From: Arenibacter sp. F20364
GTDB taxonomy: Bacteria > Bacteroidota > Bacteroidia > Flavobacteriales > Flavobacteriaceae
Assembly (NCBI RefSeq): GCF_023015905.1
Contig: NZ_JALKBD010000020.1
Location: 1 to 64,000, forward strand
Direction: 5' to 3'
DNA length: 64,000 nt
In this document: piece after piece, positions 9,581 to 21,736 of the stretch
How the letters are laid out: every line of letters starts with the position of its first letter
Numbering within the stretch: position 1 is the stretch's first letter
The notes under the pieces: model-generated
Seen by the model: the letters and a program-made list of their open reading frames with translations, nothing else
What the model was told of the DNA's origin: nothing
The model's database searches: none
Program-made: the position numbers and the translations under genes

Positions 9581-9597
9581 ACAGCACGGTACAGGAT
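9581..9597 (+). promoter_or_regulatory. 17-nt motif upstream of the GH78-like gene
   Basis: ACAGCACGGTACAGGAT, 73 bp before the start codon at 9671. It is the partner of the minus-strand copy at 9519-9535. A regulator of the rhamnoside genes is the natural candidate to bind here, but no regulator gene is adjacent. Confidence 0.6.
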
Positions 9598-9670
9598 AGA
9601 TAGACTATTATCAAATTCTATTTTTACAAATAATAGGATTTATCGACTTTGTGTTAACCCAATTAAAGAA

Positions 9671-11425
9671 ATGAATAACATACTACCATTATTGATTGCA
9701 TTGCTATATTTACAATTTGGTTTTGGCCAATTACCTCCTGTATTTGGAAAGGAATATGATGACAAGGCCCAACATTCGGAAATGGTCAAGACCTATTTAA
9801 CGCCCCAAAGGATTGTTTGGCAGTCCGACGATTCAGGGGAATCCATCAAAAATGCAAAAACCCTCTTGAAAAAGGGAAACGGGCAGGTGGCCGTGAATGA
9901 GGATAAGCTGTTTAGATTTACAAGTACAGCGGATAAAAAACCTGGAATCCTGCTTGATTATGGCAAAGAGATCCATGGAGGGATAAAAATTTCAGCGGGA
10001 ATCCGTAAAGACAAAACACCTGTAAAGTTACGTTTGCGATTTGGGGAATCGGTAGGGGAGGCCATGTCCGATATTGGTGGAAAACAAAATGCCACCAATG
10101 AGCATTCCCTTCGCGATTTTATTATTGAAGTCCCTTGGTTGGGAAGTGTAGAAGTTGGTGAAACAGGGTTTCGGTTTTTACGTGTCGATGTTGTGGACGC
10201 CGGGATAGACCTTCCTATAAAGTCTATCGATGCGGCCTTTGTTTATAGGGATATCCCTTATTTGGGCAGTTTTAAAAGTAATGATGAGCGCTTAAATGAA
10301 ATCTGGCTTACAGGGGCTTATACCGTACAGCTAAATATGCAGAATTTCCTTTGGGACGGCATCAAGCGCGACCGTTTGGTCTGGGTGGGGGACATGCATC
10401 CTGAAGTAATGACCATAAATACCGTATTTGGAAATCATGAAATGGTCAATAAGAGTTTGGACCTGGCCCGTGACCAGCATCCTCTTCCCCAATGGATGAA
10501 CGGAATTAGTTCGTATTCCATGTGGTGGTTGCTCATCCATAAAAACATCTATGATTATCATGGGGACCTTTCCTATTTAAAAGAACAGGAAACCTATATG
10601 ATAGCTTTGTTGGACCAACTGGGCACCTTCATTGATAAGGACAATAAGGAGATATTGGATGGGCATCGATTCTTGGACTGGCCTACCAGCGAAAAACCCG
10701 AAGCTATACATGCCGGACTTCAGGCCATGATGGTCATGACCTTTGAGGCTGGTTCCGAAATGATGGCAATTATAGGAAGGAACGACCTTAAATTAAAATA
10801 TGAAAGGGTGGCCAAACAGCTTAAAAAGCATAGGCCAAAGGATAACACGACCAAACAAGCCGCTGCATTGATGGCTATCGCCAATCTACAGGATGCCGAT
10901 AAAATCAATAAGGAAATACTGACAAAAGATGGTGTACAGCGCATGTCCACATTTTATGGGTATTATATTTTGGAAGCCATGGCCAAGGCAAACGATTTTA
11001 ATGGCGGACTTAAGGTAATACGTGATTATTGGGGAGGAATGCTGGATTTGGGAGCAACTACCTTTTGGGAAGATTTTGATATACTCGATGTTGCCAATAG
11101 TGGTAGGATCGATGAGTTGATCCCTACAACCAATTCTGACATTCATGGCGACTTTGGTGAATACTGTTATGTCGGCTACAGACATAGTCTGTGTCATGGC
11201 TGGGCTAGCGGACCTACTTCCTGGCTTAGCCAACATGTTTTAGGTATTAATCTTTTGGAGGGGGGCGAAAAGGTTAAAATTAAACCTCATCTGGGAGACC
11301 TTGAATGGGTAAAAGGAAGTTTCCCCACAAAATACGGAGTACTAAAGGTAAGCCATAAGAAAAACTCGGATGGCACCTTGAAAACAGAAGTCGAAGTCCC
11401 TGAAGGCTTAAGTATAATTGAATAG
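9671..11425 (+). CDS. Secreted GH78-like six-hairpin glycosidase
   Basis: A 584-residue secreted protein with a signal peptide (LLIALLYLQFGFGQ) and a shortened rhamnosidase architecture: a beta domain, a Bac_rhamnosid6H-type (alpha/alpha)6 domain beginning near DERLNEIW, and a C-terminal beta domain (GGEKVKIKPHLGDLEW). The block matching the GH78 acid motif reads KRDRLVWVGDMHPE, with Asp234, and is one residue shorter than RDERLGWTGD in the neighbour, so the canonical acid glutamate is absent. The base region FWEDFD keeps Glu467. This looks like a separate GH78-related branch whose specificity may differ. It diverges from the GH78 gene and is followed 3 bp later by L-rhamnose mutarotase, so the two are almost certainly one operon. 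A role in rhamnoside breakdown is supported by context. Confidence 0.85.
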   Translation: MNNILPLLIALLYLQFGFGQLPPVFGKEYDDKAQHSEMVKTYLTPQRIVWQSDDSGESIKNAKTLLKKGNGQVAVNEDKLFRFTSTADKKPGILLDYGKEIHGGIKISAGIRKDKTPVKLRLRFGESVGEAMSDIGGKQNATNEHSLRDFIIEVPWLGSVEVGETGFRFLRVDVVDAGIDLPIKSIDAAFVYRDIPYLGSFKSNDERLNEIWLTGAYTVQLNMQNFLWDGIKRDRLVWVGDMHPEVMTINTVFGNHEMVNKSLDLARDQHPLPQWMNGISSYSMWWLLIHKNIYDYHGDLSYLKEQETYMIALLDQLGTFIDKDNKEILDGHRFLDWPTSEKPEAIHAGLQAMMVMTFEAGSEMMAIIGRNDLKLKYERVAKQLKKHRPKDNTTKQAAALMAIANLQDADKINKEILTKDGVQRMSTFYGYYILEAMAKANDFNGGLKVIRDYWGGMLDLGATTFWEDFDILDVANSGRIDELIPTTNSDIHGDFGEYCYVGYRHSLCHGWASGPTSWLSQHVLGINLLEGGEKVKIKPHLGDLEWVKGSFPTKYGVLKVSHKKNSDGTLKTEVEVPEGLSIIE

Positions 11426-11428
11426 ACT

Positions 11429-11743
11429 ATGATTAGAAAAGCATTTAAAATGATGGTCTATCCGGATAGGATAGAGGAATATGCCAAAAGACACAATCCA
11501 ATTTGGAAGGATCTTGAAGAGGTCCTAAAAAAGCACGGTGTGCACAATTACAGTATTTTTTTTGATAGTGAAAGTCACTCGCTTTTTGGTTATGCAGAAT
11601 TGGAATCGGAAGAAAAATGGAATGCTATAGCCAATACTCAAATTTGTAAGGATTGGTGGGCACATATGGCAGACCTTATGGAGACCAATTCGGATAACAG
11701 TCCTGTTTCTATAGACTTGAAGGAGGTTTTTTACCTGCCCTAA
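11429..11743 (+). CDS. rhaM: L-rhamnose mutarotase
   Basis: Interconverts the alpha and beta anomers of L-rhamnose, feeding the anomer used by rhamnose isomerase. The 104-residue protein has the family's usual length and carries the residues known from the Escherichia coli enzyme at the same numbers: His22 (KRHN) and Tyr41 (NYSIF). A Trp pair is at 76-77 (KDWWAHM). No signal peptide, so it is cytosolic. Start is 3 bp after the stop of the GH78-like gene, showing tight co-expression with a rhamnose-releasing enzyme. The rest of the rhamnose pathway (isomerase, kinase, aldolase) is not in the window. Confidence 0.93.
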   Translation: MIRKAFKMMVYPDRIEEYAKRHNPIWKDLEEVLKKHGVHNYSIFFDSESHSLFGYAELESEEKWNAIANTQICKDWWAHMADLMETNSDNSPVSIDLKEVFYLP

Positions 11744-11967
11744 ACTTTATAACAACATCAATCTAGCAAGGAATACTTTGATGGTGTTGAAAAAGTCACT
11801 ACCTTAATATTAAACACGGATCAACAAGGCAATTGATGGAAAGGAGGGTTGTTTTTTTCCTCTGTCAGGCTGTGATATAAATGGAGACTTCCAATGTAGA
11901 CGATACAGGAGTGTTGCCTAAGTAGCCAATTTGTGAGCACTAATTTTAGAACGCTTAATTTTATCCT

Positions 11968-12981
11968 ATGACCAATACAAATCAAAAAAAGACACTTGGG
12001 GAGTACATTTTTGACAACCAAGCCGCATTTCCATATTCCACCGGGGAATTGTCCAAACTTATAAATGCCATAAGGCTTGCCGCCAAAATTACTAACCATG
12101 AAGTAAACAAAGCGGGCTTGGTAGATATTTTGGGCGATGCCGGTAACACCAATGTTCAAGGAGAGAATCAGCAGAAATTGGATGTCTACGCCAATGACAA
12201 ATTTATACAGACCCTTATACAACGTGGAATTGTCTGTGGCATCGCCTCGGAGGAAGAGGACGATTTTATTGCGGTAAACAGCATAGACGGCAATAACAGC
12301 AACAAGTACGTTGTTTTGATAGACCCCTTGGATGGCTCTTCCAATATTGATGTAAATGCCTCCGTCGGTACCATATTCTCTATCTACAGAAGAGTAACCC
12401 CATTGGGGAGCCCGGTGGAATTGAAGGATTTTTTACAGCCGGGCAAGAACCAGGTGGCCGCAGGTTATGTCATGTACGGAACTTCTACCATGTTGGTCTT
12501 TACAACAGGTAATGGGGTAAACGGGTTTACCTTAAATCCGGCTCTTGGTACATTCTATCATTCACATCCAAATATGCAATTCCCTGAAACCGGTAAAATA
12601 TATTCTGTTAACGAAGGCAACTACGTCCATTTTTCCAAGGGAGTAAAGGCCTATATAAAATATTGCCAAAGGGAAGAGGAAGATAGGCCTTATACTTCAA
12701 GGTACATAGGTTCCATGGTGGCCGATTTCCATAGAAATTTAATAAAGGGAGGGATCTATATGTATCCTAGGATCGGACCTTTACAAAATGGCAAATTGCG
12801 ATTGACATACGAGTGTAATCCCATAGCTTTTTTAACAGAACAGGCCAACGGTAAGGCTACTACGGGGACTATAAGGATTATGGATATCGAACCTACCGAA
12901 CTGCATCAAAGGGAGGCCATTTTTTGCGGTAGCCGGAAAATGGTGGAGAAATTAGAGGAATATATCCGGAACGAAGAATAG
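11968..12981 (+). CDS. fbp: Class I fructose-1,6-bisphosphatase
   Basis: Cytosolic gluconeogenic enzyme hydrolysing fructose 1,6-bisphosphate to fructose 6-phosphate. The 337-residue length is typical of class I. Metal ligands are in the SEEED run (Ser94 to Asp98) and in the signature DPLDGSSN (119-126). The conserved substrate-binding tail includes YVGSM-like [13 protein letters not shown] and the end block [16 protein letters not shown]. The N-terminal AMP-site region is present in part. The gene has its own 224-bp upstream gap. Its place behind the rhamnose genes fits a need for gluconeogenesis when growth substrates enter as dihydroxyacetone phosphate and lactaldehyde; that link is inferred. 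Confidence 0.96.
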   Translation: MTNTNQKKTLGEYIFDNQAAFPYSTGELSKLINAIRLAAKITNHEVNKAGLVDILGDAGNTNVQGENQQKLDVYANDKFIQTLIQRGIVCGIASEEEDDFIAVNSIDGNNSNKYVVLIDPLDGSSNIDVNASVGTIFSIYRRVTPLGSPVELKDFLQPGKNQVAAGYVMYGTSTMLVFTTGNGVNGFTLNPALGTFYHSHPNMQFPETGKIYSVNEGNYVHFSKGVKAYIKYCQREEEDRPYTSRYIGSMVADFHRNLIKGGIYMYPRIGPLQNGKLRLTYECNPIAFLTEQANGKATTGTIRIMDIEPTELHQREAIFCGSRKMVEKLEEYIRNEE

Positions 12982-13230
12982 CAAATAATATAATATAGAA
13001 ATCCATAATATTCTAGATCAATTATTTGATAACCATACTTCTACCTATATCCGCGACTTCATTTAGACTACTTTTCGGTCATGCCAAGAGGCATTTGAAA
13101 AATAGCGCCAATATGCCCAATTGGACTTCAAATCCTTCCTGAACTTAAAAGATTTGTTATCTTAGGGATTTAGGATTTTAGGTTGCTTCCTATATCCGCT
13201 TTTTCAAATTAATTAAAGAATAAATACACT

Positions 13231-14247
13231 ATGAAAATAAACGACTCTTTTGATTCTGGGCTATATCAGGCCAACGATAAACGTTATGATACCATGCAAT
13301 ATCGGCGCTGTGGCAACAGTGGAATTCTTTTACCCTTAATTTCATTGGGGCTTTGGCATAATTTTGGTCATACCGATAACTTGGAGCTGGGCCGAGACCT
13401 ATTGCGCTGTGCCTTTGATAATGGGATTACCCATTTTGATTTGGCGAATAATTATGGTCCTCCTTATGGCGCTGCCGAAGAGAATTTTGGACGCATTTTT
13501 AAAAAGGATTTTCAGCCCTATCGCGATGAGCTTATTATATCAAGTAAAGCTGGTTGGGATATGTGGCCTGGACCCTATGGGAATTTTGGATCCCGCAAAT
13601 ATTTGATAGCCTCTGCAAATCAAAGCCTTAAACGCATGGGGCTGGATTATGTAGACATTTTTTACCATCATAGACCAGATCCCGATACCCCGTTGGAAGA
13701 AACCATGGGAGCTTTGCATCATCTAGTTCAAAGTGGTAAGGCACTATACGCAGGTATTTCCCAGTACCCGGCCGAGCTTACGGCCAGCGCCGCAAGAATA
13801 ATGAAGAAATTAGGTACACCCTTATTGATACATCAACCCCGTTATAATATGTTCGACCGTTGGGTAGAGGATGGCTTGCTGAACGTTTTGGAAGAAAAGG
13901 GGATTGGCTCTATTGCTTTCTCGCCCTTGGCACAAGGGGTTCTTACCAAGAAATATTTAAAAGGTATTCCAGAAGATAGTAGGGCGAGTAAAGATGGTCG
14001 CTATTTGAAGGAGGACCAAATAACGCCTGAAATTTTGGATAAGGTAGGTCGCCTTAATAAGCTGGCCGAGCAACGTGGTCAAAGTCTTGCCCAAATGGCC
14101 ATTGCCTGGTTGCTGAAGGACGAACGTATTACTACCGTGCTGGTAGGTGTTAGTCGTACAGAGCAATTGCTGGATAATTTGGAGGCGCTCAAGAATATAA
14201 AATTTAGTGGCGCAGAACTAAAGGAGATAGAAAGAATTCTGGGGTAG
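13231..14247 (+). CDS. Aldo/keto reductase (YghZ / L-glyceraldehyde 3-phosphate reductase type)
   Basis: NADPH-dependent reductase of small aldehydes. The 338-residue TIM barrel has the full tetrad: Asp70 (THFDLANNYG), Tyr75, Lys106 (ISSKAGW) and His147 (FYHHRPD). The motif set GNSGILLPLISLG at the start and AWLLKDERITTVLVG near the end is that of the AKR14/YghZ branch, related to potassium-channel beta subunits. The E. coli relative reduces L-glyceraldehyde 3-phosphate and methylglyoxal. Here it may protect against aldehydes formed during deoxy-sugar catabolism, but this is an inference from position. The gene has its own upstream region and is 103 bp from the following flavin reductase gene. 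Confidence 0.88.
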   Translation: MKINDSFDSGLYQANDKRYDTMQYRRCGNSGILLPLISLGLWHNFGHTDNLELGRDLLRCAFDNGITHFDLANNYGPPYGAAEENFGRIFKKDFQPYRDELIISSKAGWDMWPGPYGNFGSRKYLIASANQSLKRMGLDYVDIFYHHRPDPDTPLEETMGALHHLVQSGKALYAGISQYPAELTASAARIMKKLGTPLLIHQPRYNMFDRWVEDGLLNVLEEKGIGSIAFSPLAQGVLTKKYLKGIPEDSRASKDGRYLKEDQITPEILDKVGRLNKLAEQRGQSLAQMAIAWLLKDERITTVLVGVSRTEQLLDNLEALKNIKFSGAELKEIERILG

Positions 14248-14350
14248 TAGGGAAGTCTTGTTTATAAGGCACAGTTAAGGTAATTTGCATTGAATGACAA
14301 ATAATCCATTGCCTTGAAATGTGTAATTAAAGTAGTATTATTTAAAAACA

Positions 14351-15019
14351 ATGAAACAACATATTGTAAAGATTTTGGAGACCCATTATATTACCCATGA
14401 CGTAAAACGCTTTGTGGTGGAACGGCCTGCAGGCTATGATTTTATTCCTGGACAGGCGACCGAGGTCTCCATTAACTTGCCCAAATGGAAGGACCAATTG
14501 CGGCCCTTTACCTTTACCTCTATAATGGAGCACGGCTTTTTGGAATTGATGATCAAGATCTATAATGATCATGAAGGGGTTACCCATAAATTGGGTAAAA
14601 CCCATGCCGGGGCAGAACTTATTCTTCATGAGGTTTTTGGGGCCATTCAGTATAAGGGGCCTGGTGTTTTTATTGCCGGTGGAGCTGGTATTACACCTTT
14701 CATATCTATTTTTAGGCATCTATATACCCATAAGAACCTACATGGCAATAAATTGATTTATTCCAACAAAACGTCCGAAGACGTTATCATGGAAGAAGAA
14801 TTGCAACAGATGCTCGGTGGTAATTTTATAAAAATATTTACCCGTGAGAATGTGGTGGGCTTTAGGGGAAATAGAATAGATCGCAAATTTCTTATCGACA
14901 ATATTTCCGACTTTGGGCAGAACTTCTATTTGTGCGGACCCAAAAAGTTTGTACAAAATATTACAGAACTGCTCTTGGATCTTGGCGCCTCAGCTGAGAC
15001 GGTCATTATTGAAAAGTAA
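14351..15019 (+). CDS. FAD/NAD(P)-binding oxidoreductase (ferredoxin reductase-like)
   Basis: A 222-residue single-chain flavin reductase of the ferredoxin-NADP reductase superfamily, moving electrons between NAD(P)H and an unknown acceptor. RPFTFTS (51-57) is the FAD-binding motif. GGAGITPF is the NAD(P) pyrophosphate loop, and YLCGPKKFV is the C-terminal nucleotide block. There is no iron-sulfur or flavodoxin domain, so an external partner is needed. It ends at a strong bidirectional terminator, making it the last gene of this plus-strand series. Function beyond the family cannot be stated. Confidence 0.85.
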   Translation: MKQHIVKILETHYITHDVKRFVVERPAGYDFIPGQATEVSINLPKWKDQLRPFTFTSIMEHGFLELMIKIYNDHEGVTHKLGKTHAGAELILHEVFGAIQYKGPGVFIAGGAGITPFISIFRHLYTHKNLHGNKLIYSNKTSEDVIMEEELQQMLGGNFIKIFTRENVVGFRGNRIDRKFLIDNISDFGQNFYLCGPKKFVQNITELLLDLGASAETVIIEK

Positions 15020-15063
15020 AGGTCGTCAATCTTAATTGATCTAAAGTAATTAAAAGCGGTATT

Positions 15064-15095
15064 AAAAAAGGTGGTCTGTACAGACCACCTTTTTT
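15064..15095. terminator. Bidirectional rho-independent terminator
   Basis: A perfect 32-nt palindrome: GGTGGTCTG paired with CAGACCACC around a short loop, flanked by six A and six T. It separates the converging flavin reductase (ends 15019) and katG (ends 15140) and has a U-tract in both directions. Confidence 0.93.
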
Positions 15096-15139
15096 GGTTA
15101 TAAGTTTTGAGCCCATAGGCTTATTGATGTTAAGCAGAT

Positions 15140-17834
<2,695 letters not shown>

Positions 17835-18668
17835 ATGATGAGTAGCGATCATTTGGAAATACATGAGACGGCATTTGTAACCTCTGCCTTTCGTGCTACT
17901 GATGTAAACTTAAGTGGGGATCATTTTGCCTATTTATGGAATAATCCAAAAGCAGAAAAATGGGCCGAAGAATATTTGACCAAGGTGTCCTCCGAGGAAA
18001 CATTTACCCACTGTTTAAGGAACAGATATTTTTTGGATAAGATAAAGGAGAATATCATCAAAAATGGAATTGAGGTTTTGATCAATTTTGGGGCTGGTTT
18101 TAGTATGTATCCGTTTTTGCTGGACCAAAAAATTATCCACATTGAAATTGATAAACCTGAGATAGTGGCTCACAAAAAATATAAAATAGAACAATGGCAA
18201 AATGAGGATTTACTTCCCAATCGGAATATACAGTTTGTAGGAGTTGATTTTAGTAAGGAATTTAAGGAGGGCTTATTGGCAACCATTGATTCTGTTAAGG
18301 GCAAAAAAAAGTGCTTTATTCTTATAGAGGGGGTTTTGTTCTTTTTGGATAGGGAGGAAACGGATAGCTTGTTTCAATTATTCAACCTCCTTCAGGATAT
18401 TGGAGATATTATTGGAAGTGCATCGTTTCAGGATAATTTGAAACAAACTTTGGCTTTTAAAAGGTTACTTAATTTTTTTGGGGAAAAGGTATCCAAAACT
18501 AAGGCGAGCGATTATCAAACCATTCAAGATTCGTATTATCGGGAAATATCCGGGTACCGTTTGGTGGATCATCAAGATCATTTTAGCTTATCTAAAACCT
18601 ATGGTCATGAAATATTGCAGGACAGGGAACTTATTTTAAATGAGAATTTTTACCTCTTGCGAAAATAA
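17835..18668 (+). CDS. Class I SAM-dependent methyltransferase, leucine carboxyl methyltransferase-like
   Basis: A 277-residue protein with the layout of the LCM/PPM methyltransferase family (PF04072). The N-terminal TAFVTSAFRATD corresponds to the family's start motif. INFGAGFSMYPFLL is the SAM-binding glycine motif (about residues 82-95). HIEIDKPEI is the acidic strand binding the ribose, and LIEGVLFFLDREE is the strand-4 block. In bacteria this family methylates small molecules or carboxylates; the substrate is unknown. Two ATGs stand in tandem at 17835 and 17838 and either could start. The next gene, a transporter, starts 83 bp later on the same strand, but a functional link is not evident. 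Confidence 0.75.
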   Translation: MMSSDHLEIHETAFVTSAFRATDVNLSGDHFAYLWNNPKAEKWAEEYLTKVSSEETFTHCLRNRYFLDKIKENIIKNGIEVLINFGAGFSMYPFLLDQKIIHIEIDKPEIVAHKKYKIEQWQNEDLLPNRNIQFVGVDFSKEFKEGLLATIDSVKGKKKCFILIEGVLFFLDREETDSLFQLFNLLQDIGDIIGSASFQDNLKQTLAFKRLLNFFGEKVSKTKASDYQTIQDSYYREISGYRLVDHQDHFSLSKTYGHEILQDRELILNENFYLLRK

Positions 18669-18751
18669 AATCTTAATCAATACTATGCGCCAAAGGAATG
18701 AATTAAAATTATGTACCTTGACCTAACATCAAACCCAGACCATGACCGGAC

Positions 18752-20251
18752 ATGAAAAAACTAAAATTTCCAACTGCCCAAACCATACTAATACTAATCG
18801 CCTTATTGGTGACCATATTAACATGGTTTGTTCCGGCCGGAAAGTACGATAGTCTGGCTTACAATGCCCAAAAAAACAGTTTCACCAAAATAAGTATTGG
18901 GGAAAGTATAGAATTACCGGCAACGCAAGGAACTTTAGAAGGGCTGGGAATAAAAATTCCAATTGAAAAATTCATCAATGGCGATATTTATAAACCCATT
19001 GGCATTCCCAATACCTTTAAGGAGATGGAGGCTCAACCCCAAGGTTTGGCAGACTTGGCCAAATCGCCCATAAAGGGTATAATTGCTGCGGCCGATATCA
19101 TTTTTTTGATACTTATTATCGGGGGACTAATTGGAATAATGAACCTCACTGGGGCATTCAATGCCGGAATATCCTGGATGGCCAAAGTACTCAAGGGTAG
19201 AGAATACATTCTAATTATTGCCGTAACAACACTCATTGCCCTTGGAGGCACTACTTTTGGACTTGCAGAGGAAACTATGGCGTTTTATCCTATTTTAATT
19301 CCCGTATTCTTGGCGGCCAAATACGATGCCATGGTCGGTCTTAGTTGTGTGTTTCTAGGTTCCAGTATTGGCACCATGTGCTCTACAGTAAATCCGTTTG
19401 CTACCATTATTGCCTCAGATGCGGCAGGAATAAATTGGACAACAGGGCTCAATAACCGTATCATTATGCTGCTCCTATGTACCACCATCACCATAGTTTA
19501 TATTCTTAGGTACGCCAAACGGGTAAAAGCCGATCCTTCAAAGTCGATTATTTATGATCAAAAAGAGAACATTGAACATCTTTTTGGTTTGGATTCGATG
19601 AATACCAATGTAAAATTCACCCATAGACTGCGGTTGATTACCTTGGTATTTTCATCGAGCTTCGTAATCATGATAGTCGGAGTTTCCTTTTTGGATTGGT
19701 GGTTTGTGGAAATGACGTCCACATTTCTTGTTGGGGCCATAATCATTGGTATTATTGCGAGAATTAAGGAAAGCGACTTTGTGGACGCCTTCGCCAAGGG
19801 AGCGGCCGATTTGCTCAGTGTGGCCTTTATTGTGGGTATAGCAAGGGGGGTAACCATATTGATGGAGGACGGACTTATTAGTGATACCATTTTGTTTTAT
19901 GCCAGTAACATCACCGAAGACATGCACAAAGGGGTATTTGCCAACGTAATGCTTTTTATTTACGGGGGTTTATCGTTTTTTATGCCATCTTCTTCTGGTA
20001 TGGCCGTATTGACCATGCCTATTTTTTCTCCTCTGGCAGATACGGTCCATATAGGCAGGGAAATAATTGTCGACACTTACCAATACGGTATGGGCCTATT
20101 CCATTTGATCAATCCCACAGGTTTAATCTTGGCAGCATTGGCCATAGTGAAAATAGGATTCAATAGGTGGTTGAGGTTTGTGATTCCCCTGATGTTGATT
20201 TTGGTCCTCACTACTATGATTTTTTTGACTGTTTCAGTGTATGTAAATTGA
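18752..20251 (+). CDS. YfcC/DcuC-family membrane transporter
   Basis: Inner-membrane secondary transporter of 499 residues. It begins with a short cytosolic stretch and TM1 (ILILIALLVTILTWFVPAG), followed by a roughly 80-residue soluble loop (about 31-110) typical of the YfcC branch. About ten further hydrophobic segments follow. LGGTTFGLAEETMAFYPI and SSIGTMCSTVNPFAT match the reentrant regions of the ion-transporter superfamily (PF03606), and a second half-repeat has FMPSSSGMAVLTMPI. Members move dicarboxylates, amino acids or peptides; the substrate cannot be told here. It is preceded by the methyltransferase and followed by unrelated small genes, with no clear operon. Confidence 0.88.
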   Translation: MKKLKFPTAQTILILIALLVTILTWFVPAGKYDSLAYNAQKNSFTKISIGESIELPATQGTLEGLGIKIPIEKFINGDIYKPIGIPNTFKEMEAQPQGLADLAKSPIKGIIAAADIIFLILIIGGLIGIMNLTGAFNAGISWMAKVLKGREYILIIAVTTLIALGGTTFGLAEETMAFYPILIPVFLAAKYDAMVGLSCVFLGSSIGTMCSTVNPFATIIASDAAGINWTTGLNNRIIMLLLCTTITIVYILRYAKRVKADPSKSIIYDQKENIEHLFGLDSMNTNVKFTHRLRLITLVFSSSFVIMIVGVSFLDWWFVEMTSTFLVGAIIIGIIARIKESDFVDAFAKGAADLLSVAFIVGIARGVTILMEDGLISDTILFYASNITEDMHKGVFANVMLFIYGGLSFFMPSSSGMAVLTMPIFSPLADTVHIGREIIVDTYQYGMGLFHLINPTGLILAALAIVKIGFNRWLRFVIPLMLILVLTTMIFLTVSVYVN

Positions 20252-20472
20252 ATGCAGAACTAATGGCTTTTTAAGAATAACCTGCGATTATTTACAAGAA
20301 TTAAGGTCAAATAACTAACTTTAGTAAATGAAAACGGGAAGGCTATGCCTGCTGTTTTATGTGACTCTGTATGACATGTGAAATTATTATTGGCATACAC
20401 GATCGCAGCAAATAGAAGTGTTGCCAAGGCTTGCCTATGGGTAATAATTACATCAATAAAAATAAAACGGAA

Positions 20473-20889
20473 ATGGAAAAGACAAAAATAATGGTACAAG
20501 CTACCATTTCTGAAGGAATGGATAAGGTTTGGGATTATTATAACAATCCGGAACACATCATAAAATGGAATTTTGCTTCGGACGATTGGCACTGTCCATA
20601 TGCATCCAATGACATGAGGGTAGGTGGAAAATACTCCGCGAGAATGGAAGCTAAGGACGGAAGTTTTGGGTTCGATTTTGAGGCCGTTTATGATGAAGTA
20701 GACCCCAACAAACGGTTTACATATACCATGCTGGATGGGAGGCAGGTTGTTGTTGCTTTTTACGAACTAAATCATATGACAACAGTGAAAGTGAACTTTG
20801 ACGCAGAAACCGAAAACTCCATAGAAATGCAAAAAGAAGGCTGGCAATCCATCCTTGATAACTTTAAAAAATATACAGAGAGTAATTAA
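20473..20889 (+). CDS. SRPBCC/AHSA1-domain protein
   Basis: A small cytosolic protein (138 residues from the ATG at 20473) of the START-like AHSA1 family, which binds hydrophobic ligands or assists chaperones. The domain covers nearly the whole chain: VQATISEGMDKVWDYY at the start, GGKYSARMEAKDGS in the middle, and the C-terminal helix WQSILDNFKKY. The reading frame extends upstream to 20431, but those extra 14 residues (rich in Asn and Lys) are not part of the domain, and the ATG at 20473 fits the family start. Function cannot be refined. Confidence 0.85.
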   Translation: MEKTKIMVQATISEGMDKVWDYYNNPEHIIKWNFASDDWHCPYASNDMRVGGKYSARMEAKDGSFGFDFEAVYDEVDPNKRFTYTMLDGRQVVVAFYELNHMTTVKVNFDAETENSIEMQKEGWQSILDNFKKYTESN

Positions 20890-21055
20890 AAAATACAATG
20901 GCCTATTACCTGATTGGCTATAATAATGACAGTGTTTGAATTCCAATTGTTAGGTCAGAAAAAAGTTGGGTTTTTGCTATAATCACCCTTTAAGGGAAGA
21001 AATTCCTAGTAACCATACCGTTGAAAATATGAACGGCAGAAAGTATATTTATGAA

Positions 21056-21586
21056 ATGATCTCAACAGACAATTTTCAGGAATTGGAAACTAACCGACTC
21101 CTCCTGCGGAGGTTGGAGGAGAGCGACTGGCCGATGATTCGTTACCTGCGTTCAGATAAGGAGGTAAACAAGTATGTTAATCGTCAGTCTGCTGAAACCA
21201 AGGAAAAGGCACTCGCCTTTATCGCTAAGACCAACAAGGGTATAAGCAATGGACAGTTGTACCAATGGTGTATTTCCTTAAAGAATAGCCCTGCAATGAT
21301 CGGAAATATCTGTTTGTGGAATTTTTCCCAAGATCGTAAAACGGCAGAAATGGGGTATGACCTCAGTCCCGAATTTCACAGTAGGGGAATAATGGACGAG
21401 GCTATGAAAGCAGTGCTGAATTTTGGATTCAACCAATTGAATCTGGGGCTAATTGAAGCCTTTACCAGCAAACGAAATGAGAGCTCCAAAAAATTACTGC
21501 TTAGAAATAATTTTGAATGGAATGCTGGCCGAAACGACCCTGATGATCTGGACAATCTTATTTATGAGCTTAATAGACCACTGTAA
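21056..21586 (+). CDS. GNAT-family N-acetyltransferase (RimJ-like)
   Basis: Acetyl-CoA-dependent acetyltransferase of about 176 residues. The start motif LETNRLLLRRLEESDWPMI is typical of the RimJ/Acetyltransf_3 group. MIGNICLWNF is the central strand pair. The acetyl-CoA loop is YDLSPEFHSRGIMDEAMK, a variant of the usual Q/RxxGxG/A. ASKRNESSKKLL-like TSKRNESSKKLLLRN follows. The frame is open upstream through an ATG at 21029 to a TTG at 20966; I choose the ATG at 21056 because the domain begins a few residues later, though 21029 is also possible. Whether it modifies a protein or a small molecule is unknown. Confidence 0.85.
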   Translation: MISTDNFQELETNRLLLRRLEESDWPMIRYLRSDKEVNKYVNRQSAETKEKALAFIAKTNKGISNGQLYQWCISLKNSPAMIGNICLWNFSQDRKTAEMGYDLSPEFHSRGIMDEAMKAVLNFGFNQLNLGLIEAFTSKRNESSKKLLLRNNFEWNAGRNDPDDLDNLIYELNRPL

Positions 21587-21736
21587 TTCTTAGCGCTTCA
21601 GTAGGAGTTGTTGCATTTCTTATTGTATATATTTAGGAAACTACAAACCCTAATGTTAATTCAACTCAAAAGATTTTATATCTTACAGAGATAATAGGGA
21701 CAGTTCTAGAAACGAAATCCTTTAAAACCATATCCA

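Noticed and set aside
20260-20592. 110-codon minus-strand frame between transporter and AHSA1 genes
   Set aside because: Overlaps the start of the AHSA1 gene on the other strand and shows no domain.
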